Shown here: positions 1-10,875 of the stretch, piece after piece | Position numbering within the stretch: position 1 is the first letter of the stretch | Layout: the number at the start of each line of letters is the position of its first letter | Assembly (NCBI GenBank): GCA_026874595.1 | Contig: CM049311.1 | Coordinates: 43,775,676-43,839,675 of the forward strand | Source of the DNA: Sipunculus nudus | Lineage: Eukaryota; Annelida; Sipuncula; Golfingiida; Sipunculidae | Direction of reading: 5' to 3' | Length of the DNA stretch: 64,000 nt | The notes under the pieces: generated by a model | What the model was told of the DNA's origin: nothing | The model's input: the letters and a program-made list of their open reading frames with translations, nothing else | Database searches by the model: none | Program-made: the position numbers and the translations under genes

Positions 1-1
1 T

Positions 2-1081
2 ACACCTAGTAAACTATTTCAACAATCCATTAATTATTCTATCCCTTCATTTAACCTGTATGCTCATAATTATTCTGCTATCATTGCCGATGCTTATCAG
101 ACACAGTTAAGTCTCACGAAAGCCGTACAGGCCGCTAAAAATAATCGACCTATTTATTCATCTCTTACTGATCCTTTATTAGCAGGTGAATGGCTGCCGC
201 CTTCTTCTCACGATCCGTGGCAGTTTACTTCAAAAATTCTTCAATATGTATTTTGGGCTTTACTCGTCCTTCTTTCGATATTTATTGTCTTGTTGTCAGT
301 CAAGGTACGTCAACTCACGTTTGCTATATCTCTGTTGCGTCTTCCAGCCCCTACGGAAGCCCTTGACCTTGTTTGGTCCTTGCCTCCAATCCCTCGCCCG
401 ACTGATTCATTTATTCACCCCACTGTCCAATTTAATACAGCCATTTCTACCTTCTGGGTCTTCTTCATTATCATGTGTATTATACTTATTATGGCTAAAT
501 GTTACCGTCGTGTCTGTCACGGCCGACTGATTCTTTTGGTAACCACTGGGCGCGAGACTCAACATATTTCATTACTACAACTTCCATTCTGCCCGACTTA
601 TTATACTATACCTACTAATTTGAGAGTGTATGATTTGACAGTTCGCCGCACTTACCTGTGCTATCAATTGATTATTAGCTGGCATGGCAACCCTGTTGTT
701 TCCACTCGTATGATTAACAATGACACAGTCCCCATACCTCACCACGTTTATATATCGTTTTGGCAATCATGGAAAGTAAAACGCATGTTGCGTCACGGAC
801 TTCCTATTACGATTCTTACGATGAAACATCACGGCGTAGTGTATTTGGTTAACTCGTGTCCTACACGGGAGGACCCCACTTCCTATGAAACGGACGTAGA
901 CAATAAAGTCGCTACAAATCCATTAAAAGTTCCGGGTCAGGCACTCAAAACAGCAATGTTTCCTGCTGTACCTCCGTTCATGGCATCGTTGTCCACGATG
1001 TCCATGACGGATAATACAACGCATGCTACGTTGTATCCACTATCTGATAATGTATCATTAGATGGTGCAATATCACGTTGA
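2..1081 (+). CDS. 3' part of an unrecognised two-helix membrane protein ORF (5' end outside window)
   Basis: One frame is open from the window edge to a stop at 1079-1081, about 359 codons without an interruption; the first in-frame Met inside the window (290) is probably internal. Visible features are a hydrophilic part of about 80 residues, a strong hydrophobic segment at about nt 238-303 (core FWALLVLLSIFIVLL), a proline-rich loop, a second hydrophobic segment at about nt 440-497 (core FWVFFIIMCIILIM), then KCYRRVC and a hydrophilic tail of about 190 residues. A long unspliced ORF antisense inside a channel intron fits an inserted element or retrocopy better than a host exon. The layout recalls envelope-like proteins of some retroelements, but I recognise no family motif, cleavage site or fusion peptide, and no pol genes are in view. 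An intronless host gene is the alternative. Confidence 0.5.
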   Translation, partial: TPSKLFQQSINYSIPSFNLYAHNYSAIIADAYQTQLSLTKAVQAAKNNRPIYSSLTDPLLAGEWLPPSSHDPWQFTSKILQYVFWALLVLLSIFIVLLSVKVRQLTFAISLLRLPAPTEALDLVWSLPPIPRPTDSFIHPTVQFNTAISTFWVFFIIMCIILIMAKCYRRVCHGRLILLVTTGRETQHISLLQLPFCPTYYTIPTNLRVYDLTVRRTYLCYQLIISWHGNPVVSTRMINNDTVPIPHHVYISFWQSWKVKRMLRHGLPITILTMKHHGVVYLVNSCPTREDPTSYETDVDNKVATNPLKVPGQALKTAMFPAVPPFMASLSTMSMTDNTTHATLYPLSDNVSLDGAISR

Positions 1082-2920
1082 GGTTATTTACTTATGTAGC
1101 GTCTATTTAGAAAATTGTCGCTATATGTGTATATATATATATCTTTGTTATATGATACTGTCTTTTATGATATTTCTTGATTATACATGACATAGGTAGC
1201 ATTAATCTTGTTGTTACGATTGTACATATACTTATTCTTATTGTTCCTTAATACGTGCATATTGAATAAAAAAAAAAAAAAAAAAACAATGAAAAAAAAT
1301 GTACAAAAGCTTTAAAATCCCTAAAGAAAAAGGCTGTTTGACTACTAATATGTATAATTTTTGCCTCTTTGCAAATAAGCCATGCATATATCTGTATACT
1401 TATTATCCCTTATCATTACATCTTATGTGTAGTTAATCATCACTTTATACCATGTGTAGATCTCATTGATGTATATTTATCCTGCATTATATTCTTATCA
1501 TATTATGTATATTGGTCTTTTCATATGTATATTTAAATATATATATATCTATAATGTATTTCCCTGTGATTGTACCTTCATGAAACTTATTGAATATTAT
1601 CATACAATTACGGGACTACTATTTTATCTTCTTGCTGTGTTACGATAAGATGTACTCCAACACACACAAAAAAATATATATAAACAAAAAACAAACTAGC
1701 ATACTAGAGATAGCTACTAGTATATTGTATTTTCCATGTTTCCTGATACTATATTGATGCTTATGGATTGTACTGCCGCTGCAGCCAGTACTTTGATGCG
1801 ATTTTTCATGTTATACTATTGATACTTCTTGTATTTTATATATGTCTATCATTATGATCATTATTGTTATTATACATATATTCACCGATTTATCCTATTA
1901 TTCTTGCTTACATTGTTCTAATGTTGTACACATTGTCCCCGGTGTGTTGTTCATCTTACTGTGTATTTGACCCGGAGTTCAAATTTTGAGCCCCAGGGAT
2001 ATGTTATGTGGTAAGAGGTGTTAATATCTATTATAATTAATTACTGATTTTAACGCAATATTTTGGTACACATAAGATCAGTTACCAGTTCAGCAGATGG
2101 AAAGACAGATAGAGCGACAGAGAGAAATGATAATAGCCTAAATTGGTGTACCAACGCATTGTCTACCATTGTAAGACAGGTGTTTGGATTCCGATCTCCA
2201 TATGTCGGTTAGCATATAGGTTTAGAAAAGAAGCTGATAAATGAGTATTTTAATGGACATAAATTCTGAATGCAGACAACCAGTGATTACTATAGACTGG
2301 TATAATTGTTATAGCCATGTGAATGTAAACTTAATCAAGTAAGCCAAAATAGATTCTGTTATTATAGGCATCAGCAGAAGCCAGGTTTAGATCTGGATGA
2401 CAGGGTAAAATGATATAAAAGTCAAAGGTACGGTGAATACCGGCCTGCGCATGAGGCAGTAATTTAGGACAGGAAAACTGTACCAAAAGTGAGTCAGTAA
2501 GTAGCTGGGTCACACAGAATTGATCAGGAGACAAATATGTACCCTGAATATATTAATATCAGGAATATAATGATATTACATGAGTTTTAGGTAAAACAAG
2601 GAAAAAGTTTCTGTGTAGACGAAAGCCGAAGCCATATATGGTTATCTAAACATTCAGGTGCGTCATAATGATACATATCCAATATCCAATAGAAAAAGTG
2701 TAAGATGATGTAAAGGTTTGTGACGTAGTAATACTGATACAAAATCCTGTGTTGGGCTGGGAACAGGCAGACAGACCCACGCCATCATCAACATGTAAAC
2801 CAAGACAACTGGAAATAAAACAGCACAATATCCAACTTGGACTGTCTCAGTTATTCACCTGACACGCCGTGTGACTGTGTTATGGCCAGGGAAGAACTCC
2901 CCTAATTCCCCGTTGTAACA
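1082..2920. other. AT-rich non-coding stretch after the membrane ORF
   Basis: AT-rich sequence with no convincing coding frame. AATAAA at 1265-1270 runs straight into an A-tract (1268-1286), about 185 bases after the membrane ORF stop. It could be the poly(A) end of a retrocopied transcript or a polypurine-like tract. I found no second copy that would define a long terminal repeat. Part of 2000-2900 may be a worn repeat, because 2921-2925 matches the GATAC end of family III elements. The short ORFs here look like chance. Confidence 0.4.
1268..1286. repeat. poly(A) tract beginning within AATAAA
   Basis: Nineteen consecutive A residues overlap an AATAAA signal on the plus strand downstream of the membrane ORF. 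It is a plain mononucleotide run whose position suggests, but does not prove, a retroposed 3' end. Confidence 0.8.
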
Positions 2921-3641
2921 GATACAATGATTGTAGCTGGCACCACTAGTAATATATACAACGAAGAGATATATAAATATGCCCACGTCAGACTGATATG
3001 TCAAACCCCTCCTGTGAAATAAGCAGGGACATACACTGTGCAAAAATTATTGCAGGTGGCGCCACCAGTCCTGTACACTATAAAGCTACCCGATATGTAT
3101 AAACATGCCCAATTTTAGGCTGATGTATCAAATTCCTCTGTAGAAATAAGCAGGCGCATTCACTGCAAAAGTCAATGTAGGTGGCACCACCTGTCTTGTA
3201 AATGAGAATACCATCAAAGACGCATAGACAGATCAAAATATCAGTCCAATACATCAAACTTCCCAAGAGTTTGATGCACTGGGCTGACAAGGCTTAAGTG
3301 AGTAAGGCAGTTGCCCACGAGTGACCTGTGACAAATTGCTGCCTCAAGCTACTAGACTGAGTGAACTTTTGACCTGTACCTGGCTTCACTGAGTGAACTC
3401 TTGACCTGTTGCATAATCTGACACAGTTGGCAGTCTGCCAAAGCTATAAATAGATTCAGGCTGAACTTTGGTGCCAGATATGATGCAGTGAGCAGTCTGC
3501 CAAAGCTATAAATAGAATGCAGCTACTGCACTGAGTAAACTCTTGACCTATACCTGGCTGCACTTCTTCCAATTCTGGCACTGTGAAAAAACTATTTATA
3601 GAGCTGACATCATCTTGGCTAATAGCCAACATCAAGGCACT
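2921..3641 (+). repeat. family I segment, first of two near-identical copies
   Basis: This 721-base block matches 6007-6727 with no length difference (constant offset 3086) and only a few substitutions, for example at 3164 and near 3290 and 3410. It is family I internal sequence with a GGTGGCGCCACC palindrome at 3055. At 3641 it breaks off and joins the inside of a family II element, whereas the second copy carries on into the normal family I sequence. The break is therefore a rearrangement junction, not an element end. Confidence 0.85.
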
Positions 3642-5901
3642 TTTAATTATTATTAAACTAATATTAAAGATTATATTCATGAATGCATTCATGAATACAT
3701 TTGGAAAGTATTTGCACTGGTATTCATATACTTTCATTTTTACCTGAATTCCCATTCTTTATGCAAGAAATTTTATAATGGAGTACATATTCATATTCGT
3801 ATTTAAATACAATTGCAAAGTATTCCCACCATGTCTGGTATTTATTCAGTTTTCACCAAACAATGGTGTTGAGAATCCAGAATGTACAAAATTCAAACAT
3901 TTAAATAATGATCATAAGTACCTGGTTTTATGGCTTTTATTTATATTAAAAAAAAATAAATGTGATATATTCATTTTGGACTAATTTCACATCAATGTAC
4001 ACACTAGACACAGTAGGAATCTAGATTAATATTATCAACTGCATCTTTGTCTATCATTAATTTCCTTCATATGATCCCTAATGATTAGTAATGAATCATA
4101 TGATTTACTTTTTTATTATTAAAATTGAACTGAAAAATGCCATAGGTGACTGCATGGTGTTATTTGGAATACGTGACATTCTATCCATCGATATAAGATT
4201 CTTATATCATCAGTAACTGCAAGTTAATTCCCTATTATTATAAACTAACAAATTCCTTTTCTATTTTTCTTTAATTTGTTATTAAAAAACAATCAAAATT
4301 GATTAATTTATTTTTTATTGTTATGTTGTTGGTTAAAACTATTAGATGAGTTGGGTTGGACACCTGGATCAACTGTGGCTGGCCATAAGCTGCCTGGCTG
4401 CCCCAGTATATGCCTCGCCTCAAGCGTGCATAATTTGATGAAAGTTCAACAAGGTCAACATACAGGTGACTCAAGAGTGGCTGGAGAAAGCCAAGGTCTG
4501 ACATGGTCTCATAAAAACATGAATAAAAGCTAATTGGCCAATTTCTTTCAGCTTTCTAAACTAAAAAGCTGAAATCCTTATGTGTGCATGATATGAAAAT
4601 TATATAAACAGAGCTCACATGAAACAAAAGTGAAATGGTCAAAGTTGGGCAAAATTTAAGGTACTAATTTTATATTTATACTAATAACTTATAAAATTTT
4701 AAAAATTCACAACTAATTTTGGGTATTCAATTGAATCTTGATTAAATAATGTTACATCCCTGACAAAAAATCTCTAGCTTCAGCAAGCCCTTTGTTAAGG
4801 GAGTAAATATATTTCTTGATTTTTTACAAAGTGCATTATGATTGGGCCCATAACTTAAAACAATTACACAATACTGACATCATTTCTGGCATGTGCACAG
4901 AGAATGTATAGAAAAACATGTATATTATATATGATTAAAGTCAGATCAGTGGTTTTGATATTAGGCAGTATTGAAGTGTAACAATGGGTTTTTAATTGAA
5001 AAATGAAGTTTTTCATTAATATCTCAAAGGTATTAAGTCCTAGTGACCAAATTCTTGGCATGGTAGGGAATTTTGGAGACATCTAATTGTATGTCAAATT
5101 TTAGGAACTGAGAGCTTAAGCTGGGGAGCTGAGCTCTTGCAAACTGCACAACAGTAGCCTGATGTAATCAATATGTTACATGGTGCTTGAAAACTTGAAT
5201 AAAATCTACAGTTTTTTATCAACTGGTTTCAAATTTTTGGTGTTAACAGACAAAATGCTAACAAAAAACATGCTGAGAAATATAAATCCACAGTACTTAC
5301 AGGAAAAAAACGTGCCATGGTCAAAGTTAGGCAAAATTTAAGGTACCAATTTTTTATTTTTGTTATTTTTTATAAAAAATTTAAAAGATTTTGATCTAAT
5401 TTTGGGTATACAATTTAATTTTGATTAATTAAAGTTATATTACTTGGAAAAAAAAGTCCATAGCTTTAACAAGTTTTGTGTTAAGTGATCAAATATCTTT
5501 CCTGATTTTTTACAAAATCCATTATGTTAACTTTCTTAAATTATATAATACAGACATAATTTCAGGCATGTACATAGGAACTATATAGAGGAATATTTAT
5601 GGTAAATATGAGGAGAAACAGATGAGTGGTGTTGATAGTAGGCAGCCCTGAAGTGTGAAAATAGGTTTTTAATAAAACATTGAGGTTTTTCCTTAATTTC
5701 TCAAAGGAACAAAGTCGCAAAGACCCAGTTTTCGGCTTGGTAGGAGATCTTGGGGACATCTAACACTATGCCGAATTTTGGATTCCTAGGTCTTACGGTT
5801 TCAAAACGTGCCACATCTACGGACGGACAGACGGACGGACAGACGACGGACAATGGACCACGACTATAGCTCAGATGACTTATAGTCAGCTGAGCTAAAA
5901 A
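3642..5901 (+). mobile_element. family II-B element, 5' truncated
   Basis: It matches, in the same order, the inner and 3' parts of the full copies at 22936-25230, 40185-42784 and 54769-57403. The first several hundred bases, including the ACAAGGGACC start, are missing. It ends with the family signature: ACGG-type microsatellite at 5818-5860, hairpin TGACT-TAT-AGTCA, then GCTGAGCTAAAAA. After the end the sequence resumes as a family III tail, so this element had inserted into a family III copy. No coding capacity is evident. Confidence 0.8.
5818..5860. repeat. ACGG-type tetranucleotide microsatellite in a family II tail
   Basis: Imperfect ACGG/ACAG tandem repeat just before the terminal hairpin. 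Equivalent tracts lie near the 3' ends of the other family II copies, about 25141-25185, 26795-26840, 42709-42735, 45050-45105 and 57308-57350. Confidence 0.85.
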
Positions 5902-6011
5902 TTCTGCCCAGTGGTTATGGAGGAGTTCCCCGGAAACAAATGCGGCAATTGCGGTATCATCGGCGTCCGACTGAAAACATAGTATCCGCAAAACTCTGTT
6001 TTGGCGGATAC
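5902..6011 (+). mobile_element. 3' terminal piece of a family III element
   Basis: It carries the family III end. GTATCCGC (5982-5989) pairs with GCGGATAC (6004-6011) around a short loop, and the element stops at GGATAC. The next bases, AATGATTGTAGCTGG, are family I internal sequence, so the family III copy sat inside family I. Its body has been replaced by the II-B element and the rearrangement at 3641. Confidence 0.7.
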
Positions 6012-8230
6012 AATGATTGTAGCTGGCACCACTAGTAATATATACAACGAAGAGATATATAAATATGCCCACGTCAGACTGATATGTCAAACCCCTCCTG
6101 TGAAATAAGCAGGGACATACACTGTGCAAAAATTATTGCAGGTGGCGCCACCAGTCCTGTACACTATAAAGCTACCCGATATGTATAAACATGCCCAATT
6201 TTAGGCTGATGTATCAAATTCCTCTGTAGAAATAAGCAGGCGCATACACTGCAAAAGTCAATGTAGGTGGCACCACCTGTCTTGTAAATGAGAATACCAT
6301 CAAAGACGCATAGACAGATCAAAATATCAGTCCAATACATCAAACTTCCCAAGAGTTTGATGCACTGGGCTGACAAGGCTTAGGTGAGTAAGGCAGTTGC
6401 CCACGAGTGACCTGTGTCAAATTGCTGCCTCAAGCTACTAGACTGAGTGAACTTTTGACCTGTACCTGGCTTCACTGAGTGAACTCTTGACCTGTTGCAT
6501 AATCTGACACAGTTGGCAGTCTGCCAAAGCTATAAATAGATTCAGGCTGAACTTTGGTGCCAGATATGATGCAGTGAGCAGTCTGCCAAAGCTATAAATA
6601 GAATGCAGCTACTGCACTGAGTAAACTCTTGACCTATACCTGGCTGCACTTCTTCCAATTCTGGCACTGTGAAAAAACTATTTATAGAGCTGACATCATC
6701 TTGGCTAATAGCCAACATCAAGGCACTGGCAATCTGCCAATGGTAAACCAAGTGCTGCCATCTGTACTCAAAAATGGTCCCTACTTGAAATAACTTTGAA
6801 ATTTATTTTCCCAATACAAAATGCTTTTCAGCTGACTTTTTATAAAAAAGAAATCAGGAATATATGTAAAATTATTACTGATGCATACTGAATCCAAAAT
6901 TAAAATACAGATAAATCTCATTGATGGCAAATTCTTGAATTAAATTGAGTAGGGATACCAATAATTTATAATCCATGTACAGTTATCTTTATATACAAAC
7001 AGAGAGCTGAATATCCATGATTGTAACATTGCCTGGTATAATGAATAACTTAAATCATAAATCTACTTTTTTTAAAAGCTTTAAAAAAAAACATTCTTGT
7101 CATTATTAACCAAAGATAACCTGAAATCTAAATGTCTAGTAGCATGATGTAATAGATGCTGATAAACTGGTGCCAGGCTAAATGTAACACCATAACACAT
7201 AACACAATAACATATATGGTAAAATGACTCAATTCAATCTCCATAATTCAGCCAAAAATCATTCATGTGGAACCATGAATGACAATTATTATAAGAATTA
7301 TTGTAGGGATTATTCTTGTAAAATATTAAACAAACTGGCTTTAGTGGCATCAGTCGATAAACGGTTGCAAGTTTATAACTCATATAGGAAGATACAGCAA
7401 ACTTCCAGTAACTCAGCCAAAAAGCACTGAACCAAAACCATTTAAACAAACTTGAATTATCAACATCTGAGGATAATTAATGTGTCAGATTAAAAAATTT
7501 GGCCCAGTGGTTTTTGAGAAGATCTTTGTAGCCACTGAGATAAAATGGGCTGTTATGGCATATGACTAAATTCAGCCTCCCATAACTTAGCCAAAAGTCA
7601 CTGAAAAGAGACCATTTGAACAAACTTTAGAAAGCACTACCCTAGGATCATTTCTGTGCAATATTAAACATTTTGGCCATATGGTTTCACAGAAGAAGTT
7701 TTTTGTAGCCCTCAGTGTGATACAGGCACTGATGACCCTGTACAAAAAAGGCCGATGCAAGTGGCGCCACTAATACCTCAATTTCAGATATGACCTATGT
7801 GACCAACATTGGCATAAAATTTGGTTATGATAGAGATTTAAATTTTAATATGCTTTTTTGCACAGTTAACAAAGTTCAACCTCCTGTCACTCGGCCAACA
7901 ATCTCTGAACTGGAACCATTCGAACAAACTTGAGAAAGATTGTTCCAGGGATCATTTCTGTGAAATATTGAACAATTTGGAGAAGAAGATTTTTAAAGCT
8001 TTTTAAGCTTTTTCCCTATAAAATCTAAGAAAATGCAGTTAGAAAAAAAATAAACAAAATCCGATATAGTTTTTTGGATGACTGATATTTGCAAAAAATT
8101 TGGTGATGCTAGCTCCTGCCGTTTTTGAGATAGCAAAGGTTAACGTACAGACGATGCACCACGTACAACACCACACACGACATATGACGGACGATGCCGC
8201 ACCATCGTATAAGCTCACAGGTTCGCTAAA
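6007..8230 (+). mobile_element. family I element, 3' portion
   Basis: Family I core from the insertion point of the family III copy to the characteristic end, CACAGGTTCGCTAAA, at about 8216-8230. The inverse complement GCGAACCTGTG, seen at the 5' end of other family I copies, is missing because the 5' part has been lost. It has a GGTGGCGCCACC palindrome at 6141, a degraded one near 7760, and short spaced repeats of the type AACTCGGCCAAAAATCAC. Short ORFs in it recur in other copies only because the DNA does; none looks like a protein. Confidence 0.75.
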
Positions 8231-8881
8231 CACAGATCGGTGGTTATAATATAAGGCTGTCCTGAAGTGTGATAATCGATTTTTAATTGAAATTTGAGGT
8301 TTTTCCTTAATGTCCTAAAAAGAAGTTTCAGTGAGCCAATTTTCGGTTTGGTAGATCTTGGGGACATCTTACAGTATGCCAAATTTTTGATTCGTAGGTC
8401 TGACAGTTTCAAAACATGCCAGTCTAACAGACGGACGGACGACGGACAATGGACCACGAATAAACCTAAGATGACTTATAGTCAGCTGAGCTGGAAAAAT
8501 CCAGGTGGCGTCATCAGCCTGCAGGAACTGATGAAACACTCCATGATGAATATGCATGCAAAGAATCAAGGTGATCAATGCATTAGTTGTTCAGAGACTG
8601 GAGGTTTTGTATCAAATTTTTATTTATTCTGGGGGGTACTTGGCAGCCCCATAGCTCAGAGGATATGGGTAACAGAGACCTAATTTTAGGTTTCCATGGG
8701 AAACAGAGACCTTATTTCAAGTTTACAAGGAGATTTTTATGGGCTTCCAGGATGTCAAGTAAGAAGATTCCAGGTCCAGCAGTCATGATTTGTGCCTGGT
8801 TAAAGGACAGATGGACGGACGACAGACAAAGACTGATCACTAAAGCTCAGCATGACTGACACTTGTCAGCTGAGCTAAAAA
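8231..8881 (+). mobile_element. family II 3' fragments ending 85 bp from a channel exon
   Basis: 8231-8499 matches the 3' part of II-B, with a GACGG tract and an altered end (GCTGAGCTGGAAAAA). 8500-8881 is one copy of the 338-bp unit seen tandemly at 42785-45146, with its own GACGG tract and a normal GTCAGCTGAGCTAAAAA end at about 8865-8881. The end lies 85 bases from the edge of the KCNQ exon at 8967. Confidence 0.7.
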
Positions 8882-8966
8882 CAGGGGCAATATGAAAATT
8901 TGCTGCCAACAAGTAATTCATGGATCAAATTTTTAGCATCCTTAGATGAAAAGGTTATATACTCAC

Positions 8967-9107
8967 CACCCCCCACCAAAGGGCATCTGCATAGCTAGCG
9001 AAATCGGTTTTCCCATTTGCTCCCATGGTGTCTTTTTCAGCCAAAAACACAAAGTATGATGAAAAGATGAGTCCCAAGAATCCTATATACAATGTGGTGA
9101 TTAATTC
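8967..9107 (-). CDS. KCNQ1: KCNQ1-type potassium channel, exon for S5 helix, turret and pore helix
   Basis: The minus strand reads ...GTAG | 141-bp exon | GTGAGT..., an open 47-codon exon with both introns in phase 0. It encodes [19 protein letters not shown], then VFLAEKD, a short turret and [10 protein letters not shown]: the S5 helix, outer loop and start of the pore helix. The [10 protein letters not shown] and SSYF stretches match vertebrate KCNQ1 rather than KCNQ2-5 (ELVTAWYIGF type), from memory of those proteins. In KCNQ channels the next exon starts with the TxxTTIGYGD filter, which I did not find to the left, so at least 8.9 kb of intron follows. Its upstream partner is the S4 exon 22 kb to the right. 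The identification is secure; subtype assignment rests on only about 100 residues. Confidence 0.95.
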
Positions 9108-9168
9108 CTACAAAACAAAAAAAAATGAAAAATCAATCAGACTAATCATGATACATGATACATGTATA

Positions 9169-9480
9169 ACAAGTGACCGATGGGTCATGACACTCAGATC
9201 ACAAGCATTACATTCACAACTGATTGTACATCTCTTAACAAGGGACCCAAGGGTCAAGGTGCTCAGCTGAAGTTGACCTTCAAGATAACTAGGAACCCAT
9301 GGGTCTGGACACTCAGCTATATTTGTCTTTAAGGATTTTTTTAAAAGAAAATTTTCAGAATGACTGTCTGGTTACCTTAACCAATGACCTTGTGAACTTG
9401 TTATCTTTGAACTTGAAGCATTTAGATTTAATCTTTTAACCAGATATATTTGAATTTGCTTGCAAATTCAGGCCTCCCCT
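9169..9480 (+). mobile_element. three stacked family II 5' ends
   Basis: Three family II starts follow within about 120 bases: 9169 (ACAAGTGACCGATGGGTCA), 9238 (ACAAGGGACCCAAGGGTCA, with GCTCAGCTGA) and about 9288 (ACTAGGAACCCATGGGTC). After the third, the sequence matches the 5' body of the family II copy at 47494. The first two are stubs of about 50-70 bases; the second matches the stub at 36902. No matching 3' ends lie nearby, so these are nested or truncated starts. Confidence 0.65.
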
Positions 9481-10780
9481 TTGACCAGCTAAAAAGTAGA
9501 GGCTACTGGTTCCAGGAAGACTGGAAAACAACATGACAGACCATGCTAAACATAAATATGCAAATGGGTGCATCAGTAAGCAATAGAATAATGTCCTCCA
9601 TGAAAAGGTATAACATGTTCAAACATGTAATGGATAGACTTGAGAATTTGATAAAACTGACAAATTTACACATGGCTGATTTACAGAATTATGCAAATGA
9701 CCTACTTAATATGCACAGCTTGACCCAAAAAGTCAATCAACTTCTCAGATGGGTACTCTCAGTGTATTGACAAAGTTTTGTACAATCACATTTACAGTTA
9801 TGTTTGAGTGCAAGCACAAAGAAAACTGCTGATCATTATACTTATTAGCATAATTGAACTGTTGAGAGGACTCTCAAATTCTAATCAAGTGTTGCCTCTT
9901 ACTTGATAAGTACACATATGAAGTAAAAGCCTAATTGGCCCAGCAGAACTTGACTTATCGAGGTGGCAAGAAGTACATATGGGAAGGTAATTAATATGCA
10001 AAACAGGCATAAACATCCATATTAGGCATAAATATTCAAAAGAGTTCATTAGTACTCATTTGAAACAATTCCTCAGTGAAACAAGAGATCCATTGTCATG
10101 GCGCTCAGCTGTATGTGACAGATATTATTGTATCACCATTGTTGTATGTAGGTCTGTAAGATTTCATGTTGACAAATGTAAATTTTTTGTATTAATTACG
10201 TAGTTGAGCGGAATAGTAATATAGAAGTATCAGTATTTCAAATATGTACAAGAATGTGTCTAAAATTTTGCATTAGGAATGACCAGATGTTGTAAATTGC
10301 ATAGGAAGGAAGTAAAGATTTGCAAGTATAAAAATACATATTTAATAAATCAAAATAATTAGGGAGAAGTAGAAAACTGATATGTTTTGGGTAGCAGTTG
10401 TTGCTGATTTGGAGAGGAAAGAGAATGTCTCAAAAAGTATTTATAGAGAAGAAATGGTAGATTAAGCTATGAGAGGTTGCCATGTTTGATCTGAATTGAA
10501 GAATGGGGGGGGGGGGATGAGAGTTTTAAAACACCTTTGTACCTCTGTATATTTTTTTCTTTATTTACCAGTAATAAATTTTATGCAGTTGCCAGAAGAA
10601 TACTGTGCATAACAAATACTCAGTGGCAGGGAGTGAGGAAAGTTACAACACGTTTGCATAAACATACATGATACAAAATTTAATCCAAAAGTTCTTACAT
10701 GTAAAAAAAAGTTTTATTCATAATTATTGAATATTTAAAAACAGACAGAGAGATAGAATAACAAAGCAAATCACTTTAAT
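9481..10780. other. intron sequence without a recognised element
   Basis: Apart from a worn family II start at 10081 (ACAAGAGATCCATTGTCA...GCTCAGCTG) I see no repeat that occurs elsewhere in the window. A G-run lies at about 10505. A 75-codon plus-strand frame (9543-9770) has no recognisable product and is probably chance. Confidence 0.5.
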
Positions 10781-10875
10781 TCGCAAAGACCCAGTTTTCG
10801 GCTTGGTAGGAGATCTTGGGGACACCTAACATTATGCCGAATTTTGGATTCCTAGGTCTTACGGTTTCAAAAAGA
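10781..10875 (+). repeat. fragment of a II-B 3' region
   Basis: About 95 bases match the part of II-B just before its microsatellite (compare 5711-5808). It is cut off exactly where the family I element begins at 10876, so family I inserted here or the fragment was truncated at that point. Confidence 0.7.

Noticed and set aside
290-1081. Treating Met 290 as the true start of the membrane ORF
   Set aside because: The frame is open back to the window edge, and Met 290 lies within the first hydrophobic segment, so it is likely internal.
5701-6129. 142-codon minus-strand frame across the II-B tail, family III tail and family I core
   Set aside because: It runs across three different elements and their junctions, so it cannot be an ancestral gene; it reads through the microsatellite as SVCPSVCPSV-like repeats.
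6542-6751. Recurrent minus-strand frames containing MLAISQDDVSSINSF (3456-3755, 6542-6751, 11475-11822, 34191-34382)
   Set aside because: They recur because the family I DNA recurs. The frames differ in start, end and indels between copies, with no domain or conserved stop.
9025-9270. Plus-strand frame over the S5 exon
   Set aside because: It is antisense to the KCNQ exon and runs through the exon-intron border into repeat DNA.
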